NCBI GenBank assembly: GCA_002419145.1
Contig: DIFN01000022.1
Coordinates: forward strand, 15,654-33,418
Length of the DNA: 17,765 nucleotides
Direction: 5' to 3'
Source: Mageeibacillus sp. UBA5747
Lineage (GTDB): Bacteria > Bacillota > Clostridia > Saccharofermentanales > UBA5734
Positions 6,892-14,553 of this stretch are shown here, one piece after another (within the stretch, counting starts at the first letter, position 1; each line of letters begins with the position of its first letter). The translations under genes were made by a program, and so were the position numbers. The notes under the pieces were generated by a model. That model was not told the origin of the DNA and ran no database searches. It saw only the letters and a list, made by a program, of their open reading frames with translations.

Positions 6892-8217
6892 TTATCCGAG
6901 CGAAGCATAGTAATCTTCAAATGCTGCTGCGAGGTCTTCACGGGAAATGTCTTTGTTGATAAAGGCCTGAACAGACGGGCCCAGGATGTTCATGTAGTCA
7001 GCAGCACTGACATAGTTGGTCGGGAAGTCAAGCGTAGCGCCAGCAGCGATTGCGTCAGAAATAGCAGCACCCAGAGGGTTGGTGACCTTGTTTGGGTTGT
7101 TCTTGAAGGCAGAAATGATTTGGGATTTATTGACCAGGAAATCCATGCCCTTTTCGTCGAAGACCATCCAGTCCAGGAACTTCTGGGCTGCAGCCTGCTC
7201 GGCCGGGGTGGCGTTCTTGTCAATGATGAAGACCTGAGTCGGGCCAACAGAAAGCTTACCAGCATTGGGGTCGTTGGCATCATTGGTGAATGGAACCGGG
7301 ATAAAGCCGAAATCAGAGCCAGGAGCAGCTTTCAGAGAGTCGAAAGCCCAGTTGCCGTTGAAGAGCATGGCCGCTTCGCCGTTACCGACTTTGACATGAG
7401 CTTCATCATAGTAGGAACCGAGTGGGCGTTCGCCGAAAACATTGTATTTGGGATCGGCAAGCAATTCCATGGTGTCATAATAGCCGTTCCAGACAGCATT
7501 GTTCAGGTAATCAAAGTTGCCGGCCTTCAGATCAGCCACGAAGGCGTTTTTGTCAGCAGCCTGGTTGATGAACTGAGAGCTGTAGTGGTTGGCAACAGAC
7601 CAAGCTTCGGTCTGATAGGCGATAGGCTTCTTGATACCTGCTGCGACGAGCTTGTCCAGAAGCTCAACGAACTGGTCACGGGTCTTGATCGAAAGCGGAT
7701 CAAATCCAGGGACGACCTTTTCTACAACAGCTTTGTTGTAAACAAGGCCAAAGCCTTCGATGGCGAACGGAAAACCAACAACATGGCCTTCGGCATTTTT
7801 GAAAGCTGCGTCAGTTTCATTGATCCAGGCAGCGCCATCCATGGTTGCGGCGATATCCGCATATTTCTCATTAACAGAATAAGGTTCAACCATAGCCAGC
7901 GTGACGATCTTGCCAGCCGAAATCAGCTTATCGTAGATGCTGACAGTGTCACCAACCGTGACGCTGTACATCTCAACCGTGATGTTCGGATTGGCTGCCA
8001 TGAAGTCCTTGGCGGCCTGGTCAAACTGGGCAGCAATTTCGCCCTTGCCATTGGTGACGATAATTGTGACTGGTTCGTCAGAAGGGGCTGCAGTTGTGGT
8101 TTCACCGGGAGCAGCTGTTGTTTCAGCAGGAGCAGCCGTTGTTGTGGGGGTGGATGCACAAGCTGTCAGAGAAAGGATCAGGGTAATCATTAAGATAATC
8201 GACAGTACCTTTTTCAT
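6892..8217 (-). CDS. Carbohydrate ABC transporter solute-binding lipoprotein
   Basis: 441 residues. MKKVLSIILMITLILSLTAC is a classic lipoprotein signal with lipobox LTAC and lipidation at Cys20. A Thr/Ala/Pro-rich linker (about 21-46, several repeats of TTTAAP/TTAAPGE type) spaces it from the membrane. The body is a family 1 binding protein: VTIIVTNGKGEIAAQFDQAA, VVGFPFAIEGFGLVYNK, GEAAMLFNGNWAFDSLKAAP, FGFIPVPFTND and PAEQAAAQKFLDWMV. It captures the sugar outside the cell for the two permeases encoded downstream. AAGGAGG lies 7 bases before the ATG, a strong site suited to high expression. It is first in the cluster; a LacI/CcpA-type palindrome lies about 95 bases upstream. An ATPase is not encoded nearby, so a shared MsmX/MsmK-type ATPase is likely used. 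Confidence 0.93.
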   Translation of the reverse strand: MKKVLSIILMITLILSLTACASTPTTTAAPAETTAAPGETTTAAPSDEPVTIIVTNGKGEIAAQFDQAAKDFMAANPNITVEMYSVTVGDTVSIYDKLISAGKIVTLAMVEPYSVNEKYADIAATMDGAAWINETDAAFKNAEGHVVGFPFAIEGFGLVYNKAVVEKVVPGFDPLSIKTRDQFVELLDKLVAAGIKKPIAYQTEAWSVANHYSSQFINQAADKNAFVADLKAGNFDYLNNAVWNGYYDTMELLADPKYNVFGERPLGSYYDEAHVKVGNGEAAMLFNGNWAFDSLKAAPGSDFGFIPVPFTNDANDPNAGKLSVGPTQVFIIDKNATPAEQAAAQKFLDWMVFDEKGMDFLVNKSQIISAFKNNPNKVTNPLGAAISDAIAAGATLDFPTNYVSAADYMNILGPSVQAFINKDISREDLAAAFEDYYASLG

Positions 8218-8312
8218 GTTTCCTCCTTAAAGTTGACAATTGGCCAGGCGAACTGGCATGAAATAAATCAACACATCCGTCACAGGTGTATTTCTAGTTT
8301 GAATGAGCAGTT

Positions 8313-8324
8313 GCAACCGGTTGC
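8313..8324. promoter_or_regulatory. LacI-family or CcpA (cre) operator upstream of the ABC cluster
   Basis: GCAACCGGTTGC is a perfect 12-bp palindrome with the central CG step typical of LacI/GalR operators. With its flanks (TGCAACCGGTTGCG, 8312-8325) it fits the Bacillus cre consensus with one mismatch. On the minus strand its TTGCAA half could double as a -35 box, 17 bp before a poor AAATAC. It probably makes transporter expression respond to sugar. Confidence 0.55.
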
Positions 8325-8325
8325 G

Positions 8326-8610
8326 CTGACCTAGTTGAATGATAACACAAAACTTGGATAAATGTCATTTTGCACAAACGCTTTTTATTACATTTTTTTG
8401 CATTGTTTTTTACAATTGTTTTTGATTTAGTTACATTTACTTTGTTTTTGGACAGAAATGGAAAATTTTGTCCGTTTATGTCATTCGAATGTCTTATTCA
8501 TGTAATTGTCATCTTGCACAACTTTAGATGGGTTGTAGCAAAGATGCACTCAAACTTCCATTTCATCAGGCTAAATGCCGATTCGCAGGTTACATTTTGG
8601 AAGATTCCCA
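8326..8610. other. AT-rich divergent intergenic region
   Basis: This stretch separates the divergent transporter and rubrerythrin genes and is clearly richer in A+T than its surroundings, with many T runs. It holds GTCATTTTGCACA (8364-8376) and a one-mismatch copy (8508-8520). An 89-codon open frame spans 8370-8639 but has no ribosome binding site and an unnatural composition. I see no RNA gene or further clear promoter here. Confidence 0.5.
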
Positions 8611-8629
8611 TGTATTATAATAATAATTA
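8591..8629 (+). promoter_or_regulatory. Rubrerythrin promoter region with PerR-box-like sequence
   Basis: A weak TTACAT (8590-8595) stands 17 bp before TATTAT (8613-8618); TATAAT at 8616-8621 is an alternative -10. Overlapping it, TTATAATAATAATTA (8615-8629) matches the PerR box TTATAAT-N-ATTATAA at 12 of 14 fixed positions. A peroxide-sensing PerR bound there would block the promoter of a peroxide-reducing enzyme. Confidence 0.5.
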
Positions 8630-8654
8630 TTTCTATTAACAGGAGGATTCCCCC

Positions 8655-9194
8655 ATGAAATTCAGATGCACCGTTTGTGGTTACATTGCCGAAGGTGACG
8701 CTGCCCCCGAGTTCTGCCCCCAGTGCAAAGCACCGGCCAGCAAGTTCGTTGTGGTCGACGAAGGTGTTATGTCCTGGGCTGCCGAGCATGTCATTGGTGT
8801 GGCCAAGGGTGTTGACCCGCGCATTATCGAAGGCCTGCAGATGAACTTTGCTGGCGAATGCACCGAGGTCGGCATGTACCTGGCCATGTCCCGCGCCGCT
8901 GACCGCGAAGGCTATCCGGAAATTGCAGAGGCTTACAAGCGCATTGCTTTTGAAGAAGCTGAACACGCCGCCCGTTTCGCTGAAATGCTCGGTGAGGTTG
9001 TCAGTGCTGAATCAAAACAGAATCTCAAGGTCCGTGTCGAAGCTGAATACGGCGCTACCCAGGGCAAGACCGACCTAGCCAAACTGGCTAAGGAGCTCGG
9101 CTACGACGCCATTCATGACACGGTTCACGAAATGGCCCGCGACGAAGCCCGTCATGGCAAAGCCTTCAAAGGCCTGCTCGAGCGCTATTTCTAA
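8655..9194 (+). CDS. Reverse-type rubrerythrin (NADH peroxidase component)
   Basis: 179 residues. The order of domains is reversed compared with classical rubrerythrin. The N-terminal rubredoxin-like iron site (Cys5, Cys8, Cys21, Cys24 in RCTVCGY and FCPQCK) comes first, and the ferritin-like di-iron four-helix domain follows. Di-iron ligands are expected in GECTEVGMYLAMSRAA, EEAEHAARFAEM, VEAEYGATQ and ARDEARHGKAF. In anaerobic clostridia such proteins reduce hydrogen peroxide (and oxygen) to water with electrons from NADH through rubredoxin and its reductase. The protein is cytosolic. AGGAGG (8641-8646) stands 8 bases before the ATG. It is a single-gene unit with a terminator right behind it and a PerR-like box ahead, consistent with oxidative-stress control. 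Confidence 0.92.
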   Translation: MKFRCTVCGYIAEGDAAPEFCPQCKAPASKFVVVDEGVMSWAAEHVIGVAKGVDPRIIEGLQMNFAGECTEVGMYLAMSRAADREGYPEIAEAYKRIAFEEAEHAARFAEMLGEVVSAESKQNLKVRVEAEYGATQGKTDLAKLAKELGYDAIHDTVHEMARDEARHGKAFKGLLERYF

Positions 9195-9224
9195 TTGCCT
9201 GCCTCTTCTTTGTCACCACCAAAG

Positions 9225-9260
9225 ACACCTCGCAGTTTACCGCAGCGGGGTGTTTTTTTT
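9225..9260 (+). terminator. Rho-independent terminator after rubrerythrin
   Basis: ACACCTCGC (9225-9233) pairs with GCGGGGTGT (9245-9253), nine pairs including one G-U, around an 11-base loop, followed by seven further T residues. Confidence 0.88.
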
Positions 9261-9277
9261 GTCAGATCAGTTATTCG

Positions 9278-9306
9278 TTGACAGATGGCCTCAACAGTCA
9301 TAAGAT
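9278..9306 (+). promoter_or_regulatory. Promoter of the GH32 gene
   Basis: TTGACA (9278-9283) is followed after exactly 17 bp by TAAGAT (9301-9306), about 30 bases before the ATG at 9338. I see no sugar-type operator overlapping it. Confidence 0.65.
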
Positions 9307-9337
9307 CCGCTTAAATCATCGCTAATGGAGGCATGGC

Positions 9338-10690
9338 ATGCGCATTGTTTCGGAACAGCAGCCGCGGCCACGGGTTCACTTTACCCCCCGGCAAGGCTGG
9401 ATCAACGATCCCAATGGCTTGATTTATCTCACTGGCCAGTACCACTTGTTTGCCCAGCATTATCCACACGATACCAGCTGGGGTGCGATGCACTGGTTGC
9501 ACGCCACCAGCGACGATTTGATCCACTGGCACGAGCAGCCGATTGCTTTATATCCCAATGAACGAGGGATGAAATTCTCCGGCAGTTCTGTTCTGGATCG
9601 TGGCAATAGATCTGGCCTCAGCACGGACGGTCGCGATCCGCTGATCCTGGTGTACACAAACCACGGACAGCAGGAAGAGCAAGCTATTGCCTGGTCCACC
9701 GATGGTCTGGCCTTTACCGAGTGGGAAAAGAATCCCATCATTCCCAATCCTGGCCTGCATGACTTTCGTGATCCAAAGGTTTTTCAGATGCCTGGCTCAG
9801 GTCATTGGCATCTTGTCCTGACGGCTGGACAGCAGCTTTTTTTCTACCAGTCGGCTGATCTTTTGCACTGGCATCAGACAGGTACGTTCGTTCCAGATGG
9901 CCAGCCGTCAGGTTCCGAAGGGAAAAACTGGGTCTTAGAGTGTCCGGATTGCTTTGCTGTGCCCGCACCAGACGGGCGGGTTGTCTGGGTCTTGCTTCTG
10001 AGCCACATGGTGCTCGATGAACCACGAAAAACCGAAATTCTCTACTGGCTGGGTGAATTTGACGGTCTGACCTTCCGACCGTTTCCCAGTTCAAGCGGTC
10101 CTTTTCTGTTTGATCCAGGGCCTGACCACTATGCACCCGTAACTTTTGCCGGACTGCCAGAGCCGCTGACGCTTGGCTGGGGCAGCAACTGGGCTTACAA
10201 GGATACGTTGCCTTGCCAGACGTATTGCGGTCAGATGACGCTGGCCCGCCGCCTTGCACTGATCAAAACTAAAAATGGATTGCGCCTGACTCAGGAACCA
10301 GTCCTGCCAACTGGGCTGCTGCCAGCAAAACCAGACGTGATGCCTGGGCAGCTGGATGTCACCATCGAATTTTATGGTTCATTTTCCTGCAGACTCTTCA
10401 ACGCCAGTGGTGAGTCGTTCGTAATTTCACTTGACGACAATCAGTACTGGCAAATCGACCGGAGCCATGGCGCGTCGCAGCCGTTCTGGCCATCTGGCCT
10501 GCCGGACTGGTATGAAGTGATCCGGTCGCCACGCCTGGCGGATGGTCCTTCCCAAATGCGCCTGGTCTACGACCAGACTTCCATCGAGATCTTTGCCGAC
10601 CAGGGGCTTCTGGCCTGCCACCTTCTGGTCATGCCAGGGAAGGCTTTTGACCAGCTCGAGATGGCAGGAGCGGCAAGAGTCCAGCACTGA
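9338..10690 (+). CDS. Glycoside hydrolase family 32 (beta-fructofuranosidase / sucrose-6-phosphate hydrolase type)
   Basis: 450 residues, a usual length for intracellular GH32 enzymes. All three catalytic motifs are present: WINDPNG with nucleophile Asp24, FRDP with transition-state stabiliser Asp145, and LECPD with acid/base Glu201. Other family marks are YHLFAQHYPHDTSWGAMHW (35-53), FSGSSV (80-85) and the five-bladed propeller followed by a C-terminal beta-sandwich, here ending in TSIEIFADQGLLACHLLVMP. There is no signal peptide, so it cleaves terminal beta-fructosyl residues (sucrose, sucrose phosphate or short fructans) inside the cell. GGAGG (9327-9331) 6 bases before the ATG fixes the start. 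It has its own promoter and terminator. The ABC importer 1.1 kb away may feed it, although the binding specificity cannot be read. Confidence 0.93.
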   Translation: MRIVSEQQPRPRVHFTPRQGWINDPNGLIYLTGQYHLFAQHYPHDTSWGAMHWLHATSDDLIHWHEQPIALYPNERGMKFSGSSVLDRGNRSGLSTDGRDPLILVYTNHGQQEEQAIAWSTDGLAFTEWEKNPIIPNPGLHDFRDPKVFQMPGSGHWHLVLTAGQQLFFYQSADLLHWHQTGTFVPDGQPSGSEGKNWVLECPDCFAVPAPDGRVVWVLLLSHMVLDEPRKTEILYWLGEFDGLTFRPFPSSSGPFLFDPGPDHYAPVTFAGLPEPLTLGWGSNWAYKDTLPCQTYCGQMTLARRLALIKTKNGLRLTQEPVLPTGLLPAKPDVMPGQLDVTIEFYGSFSCRLFNASGESFVISLDDNQYWQIDRSHGASQPFWPSGLPDWYEVIRSPRLADGPSQMRLVYDQTSIEIFADQGLLACHLLVMPGKAFDQLEMAGAARVQH

Positions 10691-10693
10691 AAG

Positions 10694-10735
10694 ACGGCCT
10701 CCACTGAGTTTGCACTCATTGGAGGCCGTTATTTT
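10694..10735. terminator. Bidirectional terminator between GH32 and secF
   Basis: Stem arms at 10694-10708 and 10715-10729 (ACGGCCTCCACTGAG with CTCATTGGAGGCCGT) form 15 pairs with a single mismatch around a 6-base loop. It serves the plus-strand gene ending at 10690 (TTATTTT follows) and may also stop transcripts from secF. Confidence 0.8.
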
Positions 10736-10785
10736 GCTCAAGTAATACGATCCTGAGGCAGGACTTGTTGCATCTTCAGGCCAAA

Positions 10786-11709
10786 TCAATATCCGGTGCG
10801 GCCGCCACGGGTTTTCCACATAACCCAGAGAGGTCCGGCCAGGCAGATGGTCGAATACGTTCCGCTGATCAGCCCAGCCATCATCGGCAGGGCAAACTGC
10901 TTGATGCTATCGATGTTGTAGAAAAACGCAAAGATATATGCGATGCCAATGGCACCAAAGGTGGCCAGGCTGGTGTTGATCGAGCGGCTCAGGGACTGGT
11001 TGATCGAGAGGTCGACGAGTTCGGACAGCGGCATTTTGCCTTTGTAAAGGCGTTCGTTTTCCCGGATCCGGTCGTAGACAACGATGGTGTCGTTGATCGA
11101 AAAACCGAGAATCGTCAGGACGACAGCCACCAGCGATTCATTCAGGGGTATGCGCAGGATGACAAACATGAAGAAAGCGACAAACACGTCGTGGAACAGA
11201 GCCACCAGACCCATCATGCCGGCAGAGGGGCCGGACATGCTGCGGAAACTGAACCAGACAAAGGCAACGATCAGGATCGAGGCCAAAGCGATAGCCCAGA
11301 GACCTTTGATCAGGAGTTCGCGCCCGATGAATGGATCGACCAGATTGGCTGATTCCAGCGTAAAGGTGGTATCCGGGAATGTGGTTACCAAGGCGTTCTT
11401 GAGGGCGATCTGCTCGTCCGGGGTCAATGCCTGGGTCCCGGCAACATTGACGACCAGGAAGGTCTTGTTGTCACCGAGGTTGGTCGTTTCCTGAATGGTT
11501 ACTTCGTTCTGGATCGCTGCGGCGACCACCGACTGGGCCTGACTGAGATCAATCGAGCCCTCGTAGGCGTATTTGAGGATGCTGCCGCCCTTAAAGGTGA
11601 TGTCCATCTTGATCCCGAAAATGAGTGAAACCAGAATACCTGTCAACATGAAAGCCGCAGAAAGCAAGAAAAACCATCTGCGGTGCTGGTAGAAATGGAT
11701 CTTACGCAT
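10786..11709 (-). CDS. secF: Protein translocase subunit SecF
   Basis: 307 residues, normal for a separate SecF. After the first membrane segment (about 12-32) comes the hallmark DITFKGGSILKYAYEG (36-51), then an extracellular loop, then five further membrane segments. The conserved LGFSINDTIVVYDRIREN (201-218) carries the Asp proposed for proton-driven function, and NTSLATFGAIGIAYIFAF and LISGTYSTICLAGPLW are typical late segments. With SecD it forms the RND-like complex that uses the proton gradient to help pull preproteins through SecYEG. The ATG lies inside the end of secD (8-base overlap, ATGCGTAA), with GGAGG in the secD tail, so the pair is translationally coupled. Confidence 0.95.
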   Translation of the reverse strand: MRKIHFYQHRRWFFLLSAAFMLTGILVSLIFGIKMDITFKGGSILKYAYEGSIDLSQAQSVVAAAIQNEVTIQETTNLGDNKTFLVVNVAGTQALTPDEQIALKNALVTTFPDTTFTLESANLVDPFIGRELLIKGLWAIALASILIVAFVWFSFRSMSGPSAGMMGLVALFHDVFVAFFMFVILRIPLNESLVAVVLTILGFSINDTIVVYDRIRENERLYKGKMPLSELVDLSINQSLSRSINTSLATFGAIGIAYIFAFFYNIDSIKQFALPMMAGLISGTYSTICLAGPLWVMWKTRGGRTGY

Positions 11710-13024
11710 CGGCTGCCTCCTTCTTCTTCCCGTAAAGCCACGGATTCTGCAGGGCTTTGAACTGGCTCAGTGAGCCGATCATCAGGCGATTGGCAACAAC
11801 GCCTGTCAAGCCGTTCAAAATGACGCCAACCAGCAGGGAATAGCCGAATGACAGCATGGAACCGGAGCCGAAGATCATCAGGATCACAGCTGCGATGGCC
11901 ACCGTGATGTTGCCGTCCATGACAGCAGACAGGGCCTTATGGAAACCGTTGGCCAAGGCAGAGGTCAAGGAGTTGCCGGCGTTGAGTTCTTCTTTGATAC
12001 GCTCGGCGATGATGATGTTGGCATCCACACCCATGCCGATCGAGAGGATGATCCCGGCGATGCCTTGCAAAGTCAGGGTCTGCTGCGGAATCGAGATGGC
12101 GAGCAGGATGCCGACCGTCTGACCAAGTAAGCTGAATATTGCAACAAAGCCAGGCAAGCGGTAATAGAGCAACATGAACAACATGATCAAAATCAGGGCA
12201 AGCATACCAGCCTGGGTCATGACAGAGAGGGCTCCGGCACCGAGGCTGGGGCTGATCGAGCTTGAGCTGATCGCCTCCAGGGCAAAAGGCAAGGCACCGG
12301 CATTGATTTTCTGGGCCAGCTCGATGGCAGCTTCGCTGCTACCGATATTGGTGATCATCGCACTGCCGTCGGTGATTTTGCTGAGAACGCGCGGAGAGGA
12401 GATCAGGGTCTCATCCATGTAGATCGAGATCTCGCCCTGAGTGGCAGCCAGTTCACCCGTGGCATCGGCAAAAGCCTGGGCTCCTGTGGCATCCATCTCC
12501 AGAAGAACAATCGGATCCGACGTATTCGGGTCAAAGGCTGCAGTTGCCGAAGCAATCTGGGTGCCATCCAGCACTACCGTGCCATCCGGCTTGCGGAAAG
12601 TCAGGCGAGCCATTTCGCCCAGTTCCTTGAGGGCTTTTTCCGGATTGAATTCGGTCTCGTCTGATTTCCAGGGGTAGCGGACGATGATCCGCCCATTGTT
12701 CTTGTCAGTAGTGATTTCACGGTCCAGGATATTGAGGTTATCCATACGCAGTTCTATGACACTGCGGGCCGCGGCCAGGTCACCTTCGCTGGGGACACCG
12801 CTGTAGTCCTTGGGGGCGAATACTGCCTCCACGCCACCGCGGATGTCGATCCCGAAACGGATCTTGTCGGCGCCATACAATTCAAAATAACCTGTCTGCC
12901 CCGGCACCGGAATATTCAGGCCAAAAAGGCTGAGCAAGGTGCTCAGGAGAATGATGGCAACGACAATGAAAAAGGTGATGGGTCTGGCTTTGACTTTGTT
13001 TCTGGCAAAAGTTCTTCGAGCCAT
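11702..13024 (-). CDS. secD: Protein translocase subunit SecD
   Basis: 440 residues. A first membrane segment (about 16-36) is followed by the P1 extracellular region starting with FGIDIRGGVEAVF (57-69). Five more membrane segments follow from about residue 265. The signature GIILSIGMGVDANIIIAERI (324-343) contains Asp334, part of the proton path, and VMDGNITVAIAAVILMIFGS (368-387) matches the D6 region. It works with SecF, encoded right after it, in late steps of protein export. Clostridia usually have separate secD and secF, unlike the fused gene of Bacillus subtilis. A promoter lies upstream at 13065-13092. Confidence 0.95.
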   Translation of the reverse strand: MARRTFARNKVKARPITFFIVVAIILLSTLLSLFGLNIPVPGQTGYFELYGADKIRFGIDIRGGVEAVFAPKDYSGVPSEGDLAAARSVIELRMDNLNILDREITTDKNNGRIIVRYPWKSDETEFNPEKALKELGEMARLTFRKPDGTVVLDGTQIASATAAFDPNTSDPIVLLEMDATGAQAFADATGELAATQGEISIYMDETLISSPRVLSKITDGSAMITNIGSSEAAIELAQKINAGALPFALEAISSSSISPSLGAGALSVMTQAGMLALILIMLFMLLYYRLPGFVAIFSLLGQTVGILLAISIPQQTLTLQGIAGIILSIGMGVDANIIIAERIKEELNAGNSLTSALANGFHKALSAVMDGNITVAIAAVILMIFGSGSMLSFGYSLLVGVILNGLTGVVANRLMIGSLSQFKALQNPWLYGKKKEAADA

Positions 13025-13064
13025 CGTCTTAACACGTCCTTTCTAAAGGTCACAACAAGGACCT

Positions 13065-13092
13065 ATTATATCATGATTGTGCAAGCTCACAA
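13065..13092 (-). promoter_or_regulatory. Promoter of secDF
   Basis: On the minus strand TTGTGA (13087-13092) stands 16 bp before a perfect TATAAT (13065-13070). An inverted repeat TTGTG-N6-CACAA (13077-13092) overlaps the -35 box and part of the spacer; its meaning is unknown. Confidence 0.55.
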
Positions 13093-13102
13093 GCAAGAGA
13101 TA

Positions 13103-13131
13103 AAAAACCTGCCGGCAGTGATTCCGGCAGG
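13103..13131 (-). terminator. Rho-independent terminator after the NlpC/P60 gene
   Basis: CCTGCCGG (13108-13115) and CCGGCAGG (13124-13131) form a perfect 8-bp stem with an 8-base loop; in the minus direction it is followed directly by TTTTTTA (13101-13107). It lies about 30 bases after the stop codon and just before the secDF promoter. Confidence 0.85.
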
Positions 13132-13158
13132 CAGAGTGGTGATTCCAGGGGAGCCGGA

Positions 13159-14388
13159 TCAGCTCGGGAAGCGGCGGACGGTCAGGATATTGTAGCCAGC
13201 ATTAGAGAAACTCTGCAGGCTGCTGACGACGACTTCGCGCTGCGAGGTCGAAGCGTGGATGACTTGTCCATCCCCGAGATAGATGGCCAGATGGGTGATG
13301 GTTTTGCGGCCGTCCTTGGGTTTGGCATCAATGCAGACGACATCACCAGCCTGGGCATTCTCCAGTGAGACCCCTTCACCTGCTGAGCCAAAGCTGGATG
13401 AAGATCGGGGTACACTGACACCGACTTTGTTGTACGCCCAGTAGACCAGGCCGGAACAGTCCATGCCCTTGAGGCTTTCACTGCCGTAGACATAGGGCGT
13501 CCCCAGGGCTTCGCGGGCGAGGTCAACGATGGTGCTGCCGGATGCATTGGCAGCAGCCTCGCCTGAGCCATCAAATGCAGCATCCGCACTCGACGAGGCT
13601 GAGCCTGGCTTAGTCTTTGTCAGGAATTTTGATGCGACATAGCCGGTCTGGTCATCACCAAACACAATCCGCGACCATTCGTCGCCGATTCCGGTCCTGT
13701 GGACCTTGGCTCCGGATTCGAGATTGGCCAGTATTTCATTATCGGTGGAATAGGATGCTCGGACATTCAGGGATGTCCCTTTGACATACATGGACTCATC
13801 CACAGGCCGGAAGACCATCTCGTCTGTTGTGTATTCGGTTTTAACAAAACCGATCTGGTCATCTGCTTCGACCTGAAGCCAGTCACCCCAAACGCCAATG
13901 GCATGCAACCGGTCGCCCATGACAATCTTGGCTACGATGGCGCTGTCGGTGGATGCCTCTGCGCGAACATTCAACACATCCGCCTGGATATAGACATCGT
14001 AATCGGCTGTTTCCAACACAGGTAGCGTGGGTTCTGCAGCAGCGGCCATCGTGGTTTCGATCCGGGCTTCGACGGACTCGGCCTGGGCGGTGTGGTCCTG
14101 TTCAGGCTCGAGCGTGAGAGCTGGCTGGGAACGACTAAATGTAACGTCTGAGAAATCAGCCGGTTGCAGGTCAGGTGCTGAGGCAACGCTGGCCGGCTGA
14201 ACAAGGGCGACCGTGGCTGAAGCAGCAAGGGCGTCAGGCGCTGCGATAGGATCCGTCTGTGCCCAGGGGGCAGGCAGGCCCAGCGGTAAGGACAGGAGCG
14301 GGATGGAGATCATGATTGACGCCAGGGACAGGGTCAAACCATATTTAACCCGGGGGGCCGTCAACTGTCTCACTTTAAAACGCCGCAT
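13159..14388 (-). CDS. Exported SH3-domain NlpC/P60 cell-wall endopeptidase
   Basis: 409 residues. The N-terminus has basic residues, a hydrophobic stretch (about 17-40) and a plausible signal peptidase site near APWAQ (40-44). An Ala/Pro/Glu-rich low-complexity linker runs to about 128. Two bacterial SH3 domains follow (about 131-187 and 199-257), each with the LNVRAEASTD/LNVRASYSTD motif and a GDxW.xV/I turn. After a Ser/Ala-rich linker the NlpC/P60 domain occupies about 285-409, with catalytic Cys311 in MDCSGLVYWAY, His366 in THLAIYLGDG and His378 in VIHAS. Such enzymes cut peptide bonds in peptidoglycan stems. The start has AAGGAG 5 bases upstream. It is a single-gene unit with its own promoter and terminator. 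Confidence 0.92.
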   Translation of the reverse strand: MRRFKVRQLTAPRVKYGLTLSLASIMISIPLLSLPLGLPAPWAQTDPIAAPDALAASATVALVQPASVASAPDLQPADFSDVTFSRSQPALTLEPEQDHTAQAESVEARIETTMAAAAEPTLPVLETADYDVYIQADVLNVRAEASTDSAIVAKIVMGDRLHAIGVWGDWLQVEADDQIGFVKTEYTTDEMVFRPVDESMYVKGTSLNVRASYSTDNEILANLESGAKVHRTGIGDEWSRIVFGDDQTGYVASKFLTKTKPGSASSSADAAFDGSGEAAANASGSTIVDLAREALGTPYVYGSESLKGMDCSGLVYWAYNKVGVSVPRSSSSFGSAGEGVSLENAQAGDVVCIDAKPKDGRKTITHLAIYLGDGQVIHASTSQREVVVSSLQSFSNAGYNILTVRRFPS

Positions 14389-14461
14389 GAAGACTCCTTG
14401 TAATTTGGTATCTATCAGGGGCGAATCACGAAGCGACCGCCGGAATAATCAATTCTTGCGC

Positions 14462-14490
14462 ATTATATCCCATGCGGGCGGATGAGTCAA
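14462..14490 (-). promoter_or_regulatory. Promoter of the NlpC/P60 gene
   Basis: On the minus strand TTGACT (14485-14490) is followed after 17 bp by a perfect TATAAT (14462-14467). Its -35 box lies only about 28 bases from that of the divergent T-box promoter. Confidence 0.75.
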
Positions 14491-14518
14491 ATTCAGCAGT
14501 TCTGGAAGCCAGGTCAAC

Positions 14519-14547
14519 TTGACAGTTAATTTTAACCTCTCTATACT
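14519..14547 (+). promoter_or_regulatory. Promoter of the T-box/trpB2 transcript
   Basis: A consensus TTGACA (14519-14524) is followed after exactly 17 bp by TATACT (14542-14547), so transcription should begin near 14554, at the start of the T-box leader. Confidence 0.8.
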
Positions 14548-14553
14548 AAATTA

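Noticed and set aside
6868..8193. Long plus-strand open frame (441 codons) opposite the sugar-binding lipoprotein gene
   Set aside because: It is the antisense shadow of a clear lipoprotein gene with signal peptide, lipobox and strong ribosome binding site; its own translation shows no family pattern and no ribosome binding site.
8370..8639. 89-codon plus-strand frame in the AT-rich intergenic region
   Set aside because: Phe/Tyr/Asn-rich composition reflects AT content, there is no ribosome binding site, and it runs through the rubrerythrin promoter and the PerR-like box.
10765..11352. 195-codon plus-strand frame opposite secF
   Set aside because: Antisense to a clearly recognised secF; residue pattern (Asp/Gln/His-rich) is typical of a shadow frame.
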